Assembly: GCF_002288925.2 (NCBI RefSeq)
Contig: NW_022098063.1
Coordinates: 4,529,804-4,593,803 of the forward strand
Length of the DNA stretch: 64,000 nucleotides
Source: Delphinapterus leucas
Taxonomy: Eukaryota; Chordata; Mammalia; Artiodactyla; Monodontidae
Reading direction: 5' to 3'
Part shown: positions 1-11,919 of the stretch, piece by piece
Layout of the letters: each line of letters begins with the position of its first letter
How positions within the stretch are numbered: the stretch's first letter is position 1
The notes under the pieces: generated by a model
What the model was told of the DNA's origin: nothing
Databases searched by the model: none
Seen by the model: only the letters and a program-made list of their open reading frames with translations
Position numbers and translations under genes: made by a program

Positions 1-960
1 AGGCTGGGAGGATCTTTCCTTCACACTGAGTGAGCAGGAAAGACAAGTCATAGAGTACCCGGCACCCCTCATTGTGTGGTGAGAGAAGAAGAATTGAAAT
101 GCGGACAGCTGTGTACAAACAGAGAGGGCCTGACAAAGCTATCAGGTTTGTTATAATCTGAGACTGGCAGAGGAGAACATCTAAACATTTCCCACATACC
201 TGCTGACAGAGCCAGAGAAAGAACTGAAGGAGGCCCCAGGATGTGGGGAAGCCTCTCACTGGGATGAAGGGTGCAGCAGCATGGCTGATGTGGAGAGTGT
301 GGCTGACCAGGGACCATCAAGGCTGTGCATGGCTCTGCACAAGTCAGTGGGGGATGCGTGCCAATCAGTGACTAGAGGGATCCAGGACGCTCTAGTAGAT
401 GTCAGGGCAGGCAGATTAGACCCTGACCAAAGGCCATTTCCCATGTTCTGATGCTGAGTATCACAGTCCTTGCTCTTTCTTTGTCCTTGGAACATAACTG
501 CAACCCCAGGGATAAGGGTTAAGAAAACCCTGACTTGATTGATTTTACCCAGAATTGCCTGATTAAAGTTTCTGCCAAAAGATAGAATGGAAAGTTTGAG
601 ATAGAAAATCAGGTCATATATAGAAAATAAAGTTACATTTTGGCATAGTTGAGTTTTGTGGATTGAGATTCTGTGCCTCCTGCATACATGAGATGCTAAT
701 GCAGCCAGGAGCACCGAGCACTAACTGATGGTAGAGACTCCAGGTGGTGACTTAGAAATGCAGGGGCGAGAATGGGGATTTATCTTGGCTGTGGTTCTCC
801 AAGCATGGAGTTTTGGGTTTCATTTCAGGATTCTGATAATGTCCCTTCAGCCAACCCATAATCAGGATTTTATTTTTCTTTCTTGTTCTCATTTATAATG
901 TCCATAATTTCCATATATTTGCATTTTAATTTTTCTAACTGAAAGAATTGAATAAATATG
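1..960. other. No gene seen; single-copy-looking DNA
   Basis: No exon, RNA gene or confidently recognised repeat. The open frames here are short and lack any recognisable domain. Composition is ordinary AT-rich mammalian non-coding DNA. Confidence 0.6.
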
Positions 961-969
961 CCATCTCTG

Positions 970-1010
970 CATACCACTGGAGCAGAAACACATCAAACTC
1001 CAGTGGTATG
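970..1010. repeat. Perfect 13-bp inverted repeat (hairpin)
   Basis: The left arm at 970-982 (CATACCACTGGAG) is exactly reverse-complemented by the right arm at 998-1010 (CTCCAGTGGTATG), around a 15-base loop. Pairing stops on both sides of the arms. It may be chance, a recombination relic or the core of a palindromic transposon. The stem is too short for a typical microRNA precursor. Confidence 0.9.
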
Positions 1011-1164
1011 AATAAAGGTCAATGTTGACATATTCCTTACTTTAGCCCCAAATTATTTGCTAAGCTATGGGTGTACTTTTCCTTTTCGGCACACGAATCA
1101 AGTAATTCCATTCCATTTTCGCTTTTCCTTACATTGCTGAAAGATTCTAGACAAGCAGTCTAGG

Positions 1165-1300
1165 CCAGGTCCTTCACTTTGCAAATGAAGAAATGGGGCT
1201 GCAGAATGGACTTCTCTAAGACCACAAGTAATGGTTAGTTACAGATAGAGGCAGTTTTAGAACCCGGGTCCTGTGATGCCAGTGCTTTTCCTATGTCCTT
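1165..1300 (-). mobile_element. MIR SINE fragment
   Basis: Read on the minus strand this follows the MIR core: a 'GAACCCGGG'-type block near 1261-1270, then the part equivalent to 'accttgggcaagt', then the run ending in 'ttcatttgcaaa' near 1180. It is heavily diverged, as expected for this mammal-wide SINE, and has no recognisable target duplication. Confidence 0.75.
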
Positions 1301-1625
1301 ATCTCACCCATCCCTCTAATTCGGGAGGCACCTTCCTATCTTTTAGAAGCTAATTTTTAGAACATATCTATGGTGAAAGCATTAAAGCCTTGGCTTTTTA
1401 TTGTAGTTCAAAAAATGTAACAGTTAAGCATTTTGACTGTATGAAGGTACAAGTGCAGCTAATGGAGGCTGGGGTATGTTGAAGGTGAGGAAAGGTAGAG
1501 AATGGGTAAAGAGGCTAGTATCTTCATGTTCAAAGTGAGGCTCAAGGGCTAATGTCTAAAGTTAAAGGAATAATAAGGTTTAAATGTGCAAGGTAACAAA
1601 CTCTTAATAACTATTAAAAGAATCC
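1301..1625. other. No gene seen
   Basis: Nothing recognisable beyond ordinary AT-rich non-coding sequence between the MIR relic and the microsatellite. Confidence 0.5.
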
Positions 1626-1626
1626 C

Positions 1627-1772
1627 TATCTATCTATCTATCTATCTATTTGTCTATCTATCTGTCTATCTATCTATCTACCTAATCTGTCTGTCTCTGT
1701 ATCTATATCTCTATCTGTCCATCTATCTCTATTTCTATCTCTGTCTCTACCTACATCTATATCTGTATATTC
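1627..1772. repeat. Interrupted CTAT/CTGT tetranucleotide microsatellite
   Basis: About 145 bases of CTAT units with CTGT, CTCT and TTGT variants; the purest run is at 1627-1650. It reads open on the plus strand only because the units carry no stop in that frame, giving a Tyr/Leu/Ser-rich frame that is not a gene. The purer part is likely length-variable. Confidence 0.95.
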
Positions 1773-3545
1773 TTGCAGCCTACTTTAAAAAGTAGGAAAA
1801 ATAATAAATAAGAAAAATTTCATTATCTAAATTGTGTAGTTAATAGTTTAATAATGTTGATAAATCAAGAAGAGTTGGGTAGCATATTGCCTAGAGTTAT
1901 GGAAATAAAAACTATATAGGCAGTGGAACTAAAGACAGGAACAATTAAGAGCTTGCCTGCGTCAGGTTGGGAGGCGGAGAAAGCTGTGATTGGGAGTGGG
2001 CTGGTGGGGGTTTTGGCTTTTCAGCATTAACACTGCCATATTATTTTGTAGATTTCCATATACATGTATTGCTTTGACAAAAGGTATATGTATTTTATAT
2101 TTTGATTGGTATTTGCCAACATAGCCTTTGAAAAGACTGAACAATTTATACTTCACCAACAGAGTAGAATAGTTTTTCCCCTACATACTCGCACCAAAAA
2201 TGCACATTAGTTATTTGCTATTCATTGATTCTTGCTACTACATGCTTACTTTTTATAAGTCTTTTCTGTGCACATGAAGTAAATGAGTATTTTTGAACAC
2301 TTGGAGTTTGTTAATTGTTTAACTCTCCTGTATCTTTACTAATATTATGTTTGATTAAACTATGAATCACTGAGAGAGGTGTTAAAACATTGAACTATCA
2401 ATGTGGATTTGTTAATGTGACCTCATAAGTCTGGCAGCAATTCCTTCATATATTTAGATGTTATGCTATTAGGCGAACACAAATATAGAATTGTGATATT
2501 TTCCTTGTGACCTTCTTGTTTTATCATTGTATGGTGACTCTCTTTATTCATAGTAAGTCAGGTTGCCTTTGGTTTAAGCAGTTAGGAATCTTATTACCTT
2601 TTATAGAAAGAAGTCCCCAAAAAAGAGAGGTAGAGGGATGAAGGAGTGGTAGCCATGAGAATGTGCCTTGCAGACTTCTAACTACAGAGAGAATGATCAA
2701 CCAAGAGCCTTGGTTACCGTTCTCTGAAAATCATTGCTGTGCTTTCATGGAAGCCGTGGTTCGCCCAGGCTGCTCCCCACCAATGACTGAGTGTGGCATT
2801 GAGACTTAGGCAGGCCCATTCCTGGGAGACACAGGACTCCTCTGACAGCTGGCTTTGGCTTGTGGACCCCCAGACAGTCTTGGACACTTCCATCCAATCT
2901 TTCTTCCCTCAGGAGTCAGACTTGCATTGCAATTGGATGGCTCTTCCAGCCTTTCCCAACTCCCTCCCATTTCCTCTCATTTCCTTAAAAAAATCCTTGC
3001 ATGTTTAATCCTGTCTTGGTATCTCCTTTTCAGAGGACCTGTTTCAACACAGCAGGGCTGCTTATTTATTGAATTAGAAGCTTGATGATTTCATCAATGT
3101 ACCTGATTCCCTTTATTTCTCACTCTTTCATCCTCAGTGTGTTGTTCTGCTCTCAGGTCAGCTCCCTTTATGGTCACTGCAGGCAGCATATTCAGACACA
3201 ACAATATCCAGAAGGAGGAAGGGATCACATTTTCCAGTGATCTCTTTAATCCTGAGAAAATCTTTCCTAGAAGCCCTCCAGAAGCTTTTTTTTTTTCTTT
3301 TTCTTCTCATTGGCCAGAGAGGGGGTGATGTGTTTGCTTCTCAATCACTGGCAAGTGAAAAAGATCTCAATGATTGACAGACACAAATTAATGTTAACCC
3401 CTGAGTTGGAGATGAGGTCACATCCCTCTAAGTCGTACGGTAGAGAGAGGGTAACTGAACAAAAGTAGGGTTCTATTATGATGGAAGAAAGGAAAAATGG
3501 ATATTGGGGAGGCTAACAACTGTCCACTATACTTAATAACACTTT
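1773..3545. other. No gene seen; single-copy-looking DNA
   Basis: No recognised repeat family or exon. Several 60-75 codon open frames occur on both strands, overlap each other and carry no domain or splice context. Confidence 0.5.
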
Positions 3546-3549
3546 TATC

Positions 3550-4215
3550 TTTAGACTCTGTTTCATCAGATATCAATGTCACCTTTCTTTTGGTTAGTTT
3601 TTGCTGGTATATCTTTTTCTGTTTCTTTACTCTTAACATTGCTGTATCATTTTATTTTAGTTGTCTCTGTGTAGACAGCCTATGACTATATTTTGGTTTT
3701 GTTTCATTTCCCCCCCCCCCGGTCTGAAAGTCTTTTACTTTTAGTTAGTATGATTAGTACATTTACACTTATCAGAATTATTGATATAATTGGATTTATT
3801 TCTGCCATCTGATTTTTCTACTTTCTTTTTTTAAATTAAAAAAATGTGTTTATTTATTTAGGCTGCATGCAGGTTTCCTCTAGTTGCTGCGAGCAGGGGC
3901 TACTCTTCATGGTGGTGCACAGGCTTCACATTGTGGTGGCTGCTCTTGTTGTGGAGCATGAGCTCTAGGTGTGCGGGCTTCAGTAGTTGTGGCACGAGGG
4001 CTCAGTAGTTGTGGCTTGTGGGCCCCAGAGTTCAGGCTCAGTAGCTGTGGTGCATGGGCTTAGTTGATCCTCGGCATGTGAGATCTTCCCGGACCAGGGA
4101 CCAAACCCACGTCCCTTGCACTGGTAGGCGAATTCTTAACCCCTGTGCCACTGGGGAAGTCCTACTTTTTCTACTTTTTATTTATTGTGCTTTTTTCCCC
4201 TTTTTTGTATGCCAC
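3550..4215 (-). mobile_element. Old L1 ORF2 fragment, split by a SINE
   Basis: The two parts, 3550-3824 and 4178-4215, read together as antisense L1 from the endonuclease region, with the usual antisense stretch 'attgatataattgga' near 3780. A CHR SINE at 3825-4165 interrupts it. The left part contains a run of ten C at 3711-3720. The copy is decayed and has no coding capacity. Confidence 0.65.
3825..4165 (-). mobile_element. CHR-1-like tRNA-derived SINE
   Basis: The reverse complement starts at the right end with the CHR head (ggacttcccc...) and ends in an A-rich tail at the left. A 12-bp target duplication, TTTTTCTACTTT, is present at 3813-3824 and 4166-4177. Several substitutions from the family consensus suggest an older copy. 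Pol III boxes are inherited from the tRNA head but expression is not shown. Confidence 0.9.
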
Positions 4216-4224
4216 CCTTTTTCT

Positions 4225-4445
4225 GGCCTTTAAGAAAAAGCTTTTTATTAAAAAAAAGTCAAGTATATATAAAAGTAGAAAAATAGTATGATAAACTTCC
4301 ATATTCTTCCATGTAGGTGTGACAGTTATCAATGTTTTGCCACATATATGTTGTTTAATCCTTTTTTCTCTTTTTGTTGTATATTTTAAAGCAAATCACA
4401 GATATCATAGTATTTCACCCTAAATATTTAAGCGTGACTGGTTGA
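4225..4445 (-). mobile_element. Ancient L1-type 3' fragment (probable)
   Basis: The run through 'acagttatcaatgttttgccacat' and 'agcaaatcacagatatcatag' resembles a widespread old repeat usually placed with L1M/L1ME 3' ends. It is diverged and I am unsure of the subfamily. Confidence 0.4.
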
Positions 4446-4619
4446 GTTCTCTTTATTTTCCCTTTTCGCTCTAATTCTTTAAAATTATATTCATATTCTA
4501 TTTGTTTTAAACATGCATAGTTAGTCAATATAGCCACTATTCTCCCAAAAAAAGCACAGGCTTTAGAATTAACTTCCCCCCTTATACGTTACTCTTGTCT
4601 AGTGGTTTAGTTCCATCTT

Positions 4620-4945
4620 GGTGTATTAGTTAGGCTAGGCTCAGCTATACTGTGATAAATAAATCCTGAAATCTCAGTTGTTTAAAATAAAGGTGTTTTC
4701 TTGCTTACAGCCCAGTCTCATATGGATTGGGAAACTCTACTCCAAGCAGGACATCAGGGAATCAGTCTGCTTCCACCTTGTAGCTATGGCATTCAAATAT
4801 TTGACTTCTGAAGTTCTGGTGAAGGAAAAAAGAGCTAGAGGATTTGGGGGGATGATTTTAAGGCCTAGCACCTTAGAATCCACCCACCTTCCATTTCATT
4901 GGCTCTAAATCAATTAAATAGACTCCAGGCTATTTAAGATGGTCG
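4620..4945 (-). mobile_element. Probable LTR fragment, MaLR/ERVL-like
   Basis: The start 'gtgtattagttaggctaggctcagctatactgtgataaataa' has the layout of an antisense mammalian LTR end (an interrupted 'tgctgcagtaacaaataa' motif), followed by a diverged body. A related layout recurs near 11530. The family is uncertain. Confidence 0.45.
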
Positions 4946-5049
4946 CTAAGAAATGCAGTCCCTATATTTTTAGAAAAAAGTCTGTATAGCATATCAACTC
5001 TTACTTTAACTCTTTTTCTTAAAATTGCTTCATTTTCTCACTACTTCTA

Positions 5050-5420
5050 TGAGCATCTTGAGCTGCCATAAAAAATATAATAGGCTGGGTGGCTTAAACA
5101 AACATTTATTTCTAATAGGTCTGGAGGCTGGGACATCCAGAATCAGGGTGCCGATAAGGTTTCATTCTGAAGCCTCTTCTCTTGGCTTATAGGTGATCAC
5201 CATCTCACTGTGTGTTCACATGGCCTTTCTTTAGCATGTGAGTAGAGAGAGAAGCATTTTGGTTTCTCTTCCTCATCTTTTAAGGGTCCCACCATTAAAT
5301 GGCCTCATTTAACTTTGATCATCTCCTTATAGAACCTATTTCCAAATACAATCACATTGCAGGTTTGGGCTTCATCATCTGAATTTTGGGGTCCACAATA
5401 TAGTCCATAGTACCTCTGCT
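5050..5420 (-). mobile_element. MaLR (MLT1/MST-type) solo LTR
   Basis: The left end carries the antisense LTR terminus ('gctgccataaaaaatataataggctgggtggcttaaaca' type), followed by a 'ggtctggaggctggga' block and ending in 'ttttggggtccacaata'. These are characteristic blocks of ERVL-MaLR LTRs read in reverse. No internal retroviral sequence is next to it. Confidence 0.75.
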
Positions 5421-5424
5421 GCTT

Positions 5425-7540
5425 GGAGCAGGAACATGACCAAAAATCCAGTCAAATCCCTTTTTAGGGATTTATACAGATATTGATGGAGGAAGAATGG
5501 TCTCTGCACCAGACATAGGGATACATAAAATTGGATCTGCTGGGGGTCACTGTTACCACCACATGGGTAAGGCCTGATTGAAAGAAGTCAACTGAGTAAA
5601 AAATTGAATGGAAAGGAATGGAAAGACAGATAAAATCCCGACAACATCATTAGAAACTTTGAATTTAGTTGTAACTGAAGTTAGATTTAATCTCTGTATT
5701 TCTCAGTTATGTTAGTCAGTATGTTTCATGTTTTTACTTAGAATCTCTGACACTTGCAATGGCAGGATCCTGAAAATACAGTGGTGCCAAATAGAGACTG
5801 GTAATATAGGTAAGTGCAAGCCCAGAGAGTCAGATAATTTACCGGTTGATACTTTGTTGAGTCGCATGACATTATGTTATTAACTTACTGTCTGCTGTTG
5901 ATGCCTCAGGATTTCCTCTACAACAGTAAACCGTAACTGAACTCGGCCATAGCATTCTACACTGCAGTAGATTAGGTACCAGCTGAAAAAGAGAATTAGG
6001 GAATTGGGCTTGGGAGAAAGATCAAAAACTTTGATTTTTGTTTTTTTTGGCTGGATCCCCCATTCTATATCTACTGTGAGTGAGGAAGCCTTTGAATCAG
6101 AAAATCCTGACTCAAAATGATTAATCAATAAGAAAATTTATTATCTCCTATATTTGCTTCAGGTGTAGTATAAAGCAGTGGCTCAGTAATGTCACCAAGA
6201 ACCTAGGTTTTTCTGTCTTTCCATTTTGCTGGTTTTAGTGTTGGCTTCATCCCAAGACTAGTTCTGACATTACCTCAAGGTAGCCTTCAGTGTTACAGGG
6301 ACTACCTACTTGCCTTTCCATGTCCACCTGCCTACCCTGGACCAATAACAGTGGTGAGGGAAATACCATTCTCTTTTTGATTTAGATTAATCAGAAGCCA
6401 AGTTTCGTGTGCCTGAGGATACGTCATGACTGGTCTCAGTGTTGGGTCTCTGAGTCCCCCAGCTCTCCCTTAAAGCATAGTGGGAAGGAGTGGATAGTTT
6501 TATAAAATTGAGGTTCTGTTATTAAGGAAAAAGAAGACAATGGATGTTGGATTGACATCAGCACTGTCTACTATCAATACATACTGTGTCATAGCAATGA
6601 AAGAGAAGAGCTGGATTTACCTATGGATTCAAAGGAGGGGCTTAATATTACCTTGTTACCAAGGTCTTTTTTCTATGAGTGGTAGTACATCACTCTGATA
6701 GTTCCCATGGCAACATGAAATTCAGGTGAGTCCTCACAACTTGTATATAGCAGAGGAAGAACATAATGCCAAATTTGTTAGTTTGTTAGTGAATATCTTA
6801 AGTCTCAGATCTTAATTTGGGGACCCAGAATAGATTGCACAAGGGCTAATGATACTGTATAAAGGGGAACATTTAAGCCAGTCTTTGAATGACATTGGAA
6901 ATGTGAGGCAGTTTTGGAACTTATGGAATAGTGGGGGAAACATTGCAAGACGTCCTGGTTGGATAGGCCTAGAGATCTGTGAGGAAAATTTTAGTAAGTC
7001 ACTTAAGATAGTATAAAAATTGAACAGTTTATATATTAATTGCATGAGTAGAAAAATAAAGCAGAAGAAGAAGTGCAGTGTTTACTGGTTACCTGAACCA
7101 CAATGTACTTGTAGTTGTGGGCATCCCGTCCCCCAGATTAGAGAAAGTGTTAGATTCATAATGAGTATGAAGCAGCTGTTCCATCAAGCTGTTTTCCAAA
7201 TGGGCTTTCACCATTATTGTTGTTGTTATAGAGAGAAGTGATTTTAGTGTGAATGTGAAAATGAATTAATGTTGCCTGTCAGGAAACAAAACCAGTGCCA
7301 AGAGATCAGCTTATGCATAGCTGAAATATTGAAAAAGAAAACTCTGGGAAATGAGAGAGCTAAAAAGACAATGATCCCAAATTCATACTAGTCTTGGAAC
7401 ATGGAAGTCAATGTTCCACTTTAGAGATGAAAACAGCTTCGGATAAGGCACTTTGGTCACTATATCCAGGCAAACTGCTCCCAACCTGAATACCAGATAA
7501 AAATATCAATTCCTTGACTATCTGAGTTAATCTGGGGTAG
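5425..7540. other. No gene seen; single-copy-looking DNA
   Basis: About 2.1 kb with no recognised repeat and no exon-like frame. Small open frames near 5880-6128 and 6812-7045 have no recognisable domain. Confidence 0.5.
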
Positions 7541-7543
7541 GGT

Positions 7544-7715
7544 TGCCATATTTAGCAAATAAAAATACAGGATGTCCACCTAAATTTTAATTAATTGGGG
7601 GTTAAGTATGTCCTAAATATTGCATGGGGCATGGTTAACACTAAGAATTACTCACTGTTTATCTGAATTCAAATTTAACTGGATGTCCTGTGGTAACTCT
7701 AATCCGGGATAATTG
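7544..7715. mobile_element. Palindromic MITE-like DNA transposon
   Basis: The left half (from 'gggttgccatatttagcaaat' on) is an imperfect reverse complement of the right half (to 'ctggatgtcctgtggtaac'), making a long diverged palindrome. It matches a familiar mammalian non-autonomous DNA transposon whose name I cannot assign safely. Confidence 0.65.
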
Positions 7716-7769
7716 ATAACATTACATTCTGGGAATCAAGATAATATTATGGTTGCTTTTGAACTCTTC

Positions 7770-8352
7770 CCTGAAATGCCAACACCAGACTCTTACTAAT
7801 CCTTCATGGCAGATTATATTATATATCCCATCCCACATTGTCTTCTGACAATGTGACATTTACACTCCTCTTTTGAGAAGTGGGGTCTGGGTGGACTTTG
7901 TAACTGCCTTGACCAATAGAGTGTGGTGGAAGTAACACTATTTGATTCCTAAGCCTGGGTTATTAATGGTAGGATAACTTGCAGTAAGCTCTCTTTCTCT
8001 CAGTACATGTACCGTGGGAGCTGTGAGCTGGATGTAAGAGTTTTGGCTACTCTAAAGCCACCAGGCTGGAGAGAGCATGTGGAGAGGCCACATAGAGACA
8101 GAGAAGATGCCTGAGGAGCCTTGGTGTTCCAGCCTCCAGCTATCACATCTCTGTTTAGATAACCCCAGCTTTGAGATGACCTCAGTTTCAACCACTATTT
8201 GACTGAAACCTCACTTAAGAGGGAGCTGAACTGCCCAGCCAAGCCACTCCCAAATTTTTGACCCAAGGAAACATGAGAGTTAATAAATGATTATTGTTTT
8301 AAGCCACTATATTTTGGGTTGATTAGTTACACAGCCACAGATAACTAATATA
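7770..8352 (+). mobile_element. MLT1-type solo LTR (ERVL-MaLR)
   Basis: The body contains 'gtggactttgtaactgccttgaccaatagagtg' type blocks. It ends with the MLT1 3' signature: an 'aataaatgattattgttttaagccacta' stretch, then 'gtta' and 'ataactaatata'. It lies on the plus strand. No gag/pol remnant follows. Confidence 0.8.
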
Positions 8353-8649
8353 TATTGATTTTTTTGGGAAGAGGAATGACACCACTTTCTAGGTTAACAT
8401 CTTTCATAATTGTCTTTTAAAATAAGTTGCTTTGTTTTTAGGGATGTGGACATAGCAATATGCCCAAATCTTTATTTAAGTCAGGTTCTGAAGGATTTAC
8501 TGTTACTGTCTCTTCAGCTACCTTTTTGAAAGTTCAAACAAATGGAGTTAGTGCTACAGGAAAATTGAATTGTCCATGGGGAAAAAGAACCCCCAAACAA
8601 AAAACTTAGTCCCAGTATTGTATAACAAAATAAGCACTGATATAGGAGA

Positions 8650-8770
8650 CCTAGGTTGTCTTGGCTTTGACACTAAGTAGCTCCTGGACTTTGAGCAAAT
8701 TACTTATTCTCTAAAACTCAGTTCTTGTATCTGTAAAATGAAGGCATGATTCTAGATACAAGTGATGGCA
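8650..8770 (+). mobile_element. MIR SINE fragment
   Basis: The order 'ttggctttgacactaagtagc', 'ttgagcaaattactta', 'ctcagttcttgtatctgtaaaatgaagg' is the MIR core in sense orientation. Diverged, without target duplication. Confidence 0.8.
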
Positions 8771-9240
8771 AGTACACAGCATGCAAGCTACCATTTTCCC
8801 TAGCAGGCATCCCTAATTAATTGTAGCAGTCTTTCCACAGGAAATGACCTTAGAGTTCTTCTCAAAGTGGAACTCCAAGCAGTCAGGAGTAGTCAATCAC
8901 AGTTGACAACAATGACAAAATCACTTTTTGCCTTCCCAGACCTTGAACATGTCTACTGTTACTTCCAGCATTAAAATTTAATATCTCTATAAGTTTTTAA
9001 AGAGTTGCTGAAGTGGTTGCAGAAGTCATGTTGGAAATATCTGAAGACTCAAAGAGCAACATTAATTGATTATGCATTGAGTGTGACAAAGCTATATATG
9101 TATTGTGATGGATAGAGTGATGAAAAAGACAAGTTTCTCAAAGAAAGAAAAGAAGAGACACAAATAACTCTAATTAAGATAGTTCTATCACCCTGATTCA
9201 AATTAGACTGATTTTGCCCAGATGGTTAGGTGAGACCATC
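8771..9240. other. No gene seen
   Basis: No recognised repeat or exon. The rather A-rich right half may belong to an old L1 3' end but is too diverged to call. Confidence 0.4.
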
Positions 9241-9294
9241 TTATACTTGTATCGTCCTATCCTCCCAAAAGCAGTATAGAACAACCAGAACACA
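9241..9294. repeat. 54-bp element shared with 13146-13199
   Basis: By eye this segment is about 87% identical (7 differences in 54 bases) to 13146-13199 in the same orientation. Both begin TTATACTTGTAT and end AACCAGAACACA. It may be part of an old L1 3' region or an unnamed repeat. Confidence 0.75.
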
Positions 9295-9364
9295 AGGCCT
9301 CAGCTGTGGCCTTGAGGACAATGTAAGGAAAGAGGTAGTGATGTGTCTCAGGAGTACTTTGTTC

Positions 9365-10000
9365 ACTTAAAAAATTTTTTTTATTTAACTGATCTATTTT
9401 TTGTCTATCTTTTTATTTATTCCGATTTTTATTGGAGTACAGTTGATTTACAATGTTGTGTTGGTTTCTGCTGTACAGCAACGTGAATCAGTTATATATG
9501 TATACATATATTCACTCTATTTTATTTTATTTTATGTTTTTATTATTTTTATAAATTTATTTATTTATTTTTGGCTGTGTTGGGTCCATGGCTGCGTGGG
9601 CTTTCTCTAGTTTTGGTGAGCAGGGGCTACTCTTCGTTGCAGTGCGTGGGCTTCTCATTGCGGTGGCTTCTCTTGTTGCAGAGCATGGGTTCTAGGCATG
9701 CGGGCTTCAGTAGTTGTGGCACACAGGCTCGGTAGTTGTGGCACACAGGCTTAGTTGCTCCACGGCATGTGGGATCTTCCTGGACCAGGGATCAAATCCA
9801 TGTCCCCTGCATTGGCAGGCATATTCTTAACCACTGCACCATCAGGGAAGTCCCCACTCTTTTTTAGATTCTTTTCCCATATAGGTCTTTACAGAGTATT
9901 CAGTAGAGTTCTCTGTGTTATACAGAAAACTTATTAGTTATCTATTTTATATATAGTAGTGTATATATGTCAATTTTGATTCCAAGTGTATCTAAAGGAT
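9365..10000 (-). mobile_element. L1 3' region (cetartiodactyl type), split by a SINE
   Basis: The parts at 9365-9518 and 9855-10000 join into an antisense L1 3' UTR, with 'ggagtacagttgatttacaa' on the left and 'atataggtctttacagagta' on the right. The SINE between them inserted into the L1, so it is younger. Confidence 0.8.
9519..9854 (-). mobile_element. CHR-1-like SINE
   Basis: The reverse complement begins with the CHR tRNA-like head at about 9854 and ends in an A/T-rich tail near 9520-9570. Short flanking copies of CACTCT (9513-9518 and 9855-9860) fit a target duplication inside the host L1. An open frame at 9755-9937 is a read-through of this SINE and not a gene. Confidence 0.88.
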
Positions 10001-11210
10001 CCAGCTGTATAACAGCTCCACATGCAACTCCAATTCTGGAAGAAGTCATGAGTCAGCTCCTCTCAGCTCCCTACACCTGGGCTTATTTCCCAAGAATTCA
10101 TACTCCTCTGTAGTACTGACGACAGCTCCCATCTCTCACTCTTCCCTTACAGGGTTCTCTGCTTTTAATCTAGACCTTCTTTCAACTGTATTACTATCTG
10201 CTTATTTCTTCACCCTAGGCTTGGAAATCTCCCTTGAAGGCCACCACCAACCCCCCTTTCACATGCCTCTTATTTGATCATTAGCCATTTCTTATCTTTC
10301 CCTATCCTGGACCAAGTTTTCAAAAATTTTCTCCAAGCATGTGGTTAGAATTTTTTTTTCTAAATTAGGCGAGGTTTCAATTTTTGTTTCTGTGTAACAT
10401 GTTTTTGACCATTTTATATATTTTAAATGTACATATTCAGGTGCAAAACTTCCATATAATTTTTTGAATCCTTGAACTCTATAGCTCAGGACTCCCATTT
10501 TAATATCATCCACACTGTCACATATTAAATCCTGACCTCTTTGCATAGACTACCCCATATCTGAACCAAATAATAAAGTAACTGATCTCAGAAAGTAAAG
10601 GAGAAAGTCTCATTTCCAGCTAGGAGAATTGGAGAAGGAACTCTAGAGGAGGTAACATCCTTGACCTTGAAGGACAGATAGGAAATCAGAAGGCAGAAGT
10701 ATAATAGGGTGGAAATGGGGGAACATTCCAGACTGAGGAAAAATCAGGAGCAAGGCATGAAGACAGAAAGATAGAAGCATGAAGTGTAGTTTTGCCTGCA
10801 GTGTAGTTGTCATTACAGTAGAAGAGAGACGGTGGAAAGATCATCTTTCAGAGGCCCTTGGTATCTGTGGATTGGTTGATTAAGTAATTGAAGGCTAGGC
10901 CTGCTTCACTTAATTTTGGGGAGTAGGTGATATATTTGCATGTGGTCTCTAGTGCTTAGTCTCTGCTCTATTTTTGAAAATTAAGGTTTGGAAAAGATGG
11001 CTCTTTTGTCTATGTCTCCAGCCTTTTCTGTGGGAGAGAAATGTGGCAAAGGCAGAATTCTTTCTTTTCCCACTATAGACATCCCCTAAGCCTCTAACTG
11101 TTGATCCTTCTTGTATATGCTTAAACACAAATGTATAAATTGGGCTTCCTAGGAGCCACTAGAGAAGTAACACAGATTTCTTTCACAAAGAACTTTGTCT
11201 AGCATTCTCC
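10001..11210. other. No gene seen; weak L2-like stretch
   Basis: Mostly unassigned. The part at about 10610-10790 (aggtaacatccttgaccttg, then a purine-rich run) resembles antisense L2 but is weak. Confidence 0.4.
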
Positions 11211-11214
11211 CTTT

Positions 11215-11420
11215 ATTCATCCATTCAGGAAATGTTTATTGAACATCTACTGGGTATGAGGCAGTGAACTGGATATTGGATGTAGATTAGTATAAAATAT
11301 AGAATATCCTTCACCTTTAGGGGATGAACTCCTGAGGAGCAAAGGTTAGGCATAATTCGTCAGGAGAAACTGACATGCAATAGCACACATTATGCCAAAT
11401 GTCAAGAAGGAAACTAATGG
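11215..11420 (-). mobile_element. L2 LINE 3' fragment
   Basis: It begins with the antisense L2 end (ttcatccattcaggaaatgtt, then 'tattgaacatctactgggtatgaggcag'), which is diagnostic for L2 3' termini read in reverse. Diverged. Confidence 0.7.
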
Positions 11421-11529
11421 GCTATAAATATAAAGACTCACAGGGGAAAGAAATTGGGAGATTTGATCAAACTGATATGCTCTAGCCAATACCAGCCTCA
11501 ATCCTTAGAAATAATAAAGAGGCCTTTTT

Positions 11530-11840
11530 AGTCAGTGTACTGTATAGATAATATTAGCTGCTGTAACAGATAAACCCCAAACTCTCAATGGCTTCACATA
11601 ACAGAATTTTATTTCTTTTTCATGTAAAATTTAAAATGGGTATTTATGATGAACTGGTGGCTCTCCTCCAAGAGGTGATGTAGGGATCTGACTCCTTTCT
11701 TGTGACTTTGTCCCTTTCACCATCTGACTTCTAAGGTTGCTGTGTTTATCAGCTCAAGTCTTAAGAACGCTGTGGATCAAAAGTGGGAAAGACTTCGAAG
11801 TGGGCACCTTATTTCTTCCCTCATTCTTTGGCCATATCTG
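11530..11840 (-). mobile_element. Probable LTR fragment, MaLR/ERVL-like
   Basis: The stretch 'attagctgctgtaacagataaaccccaaactctcaatggcttcacataaca' is an antisense mammalian LTR end, related in layout to 4620-4945. The right boundary is vague. Confidence 0.5.
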
Positions 11841-11919
11841 CCTGGATGAGAGGCTGGGAAATGTAATATAGTTGTGTGATTAGAAAGAAGAGGAAACAGT
11901 TTTGGTGACCAGTGTATGT

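Noticed and set aside
1586..1795. 69-codon plus-strand frame rich in Tyr, Leu and Ser
   Set aside because: It is the translation of the CTAT microsatellite and not a gene.
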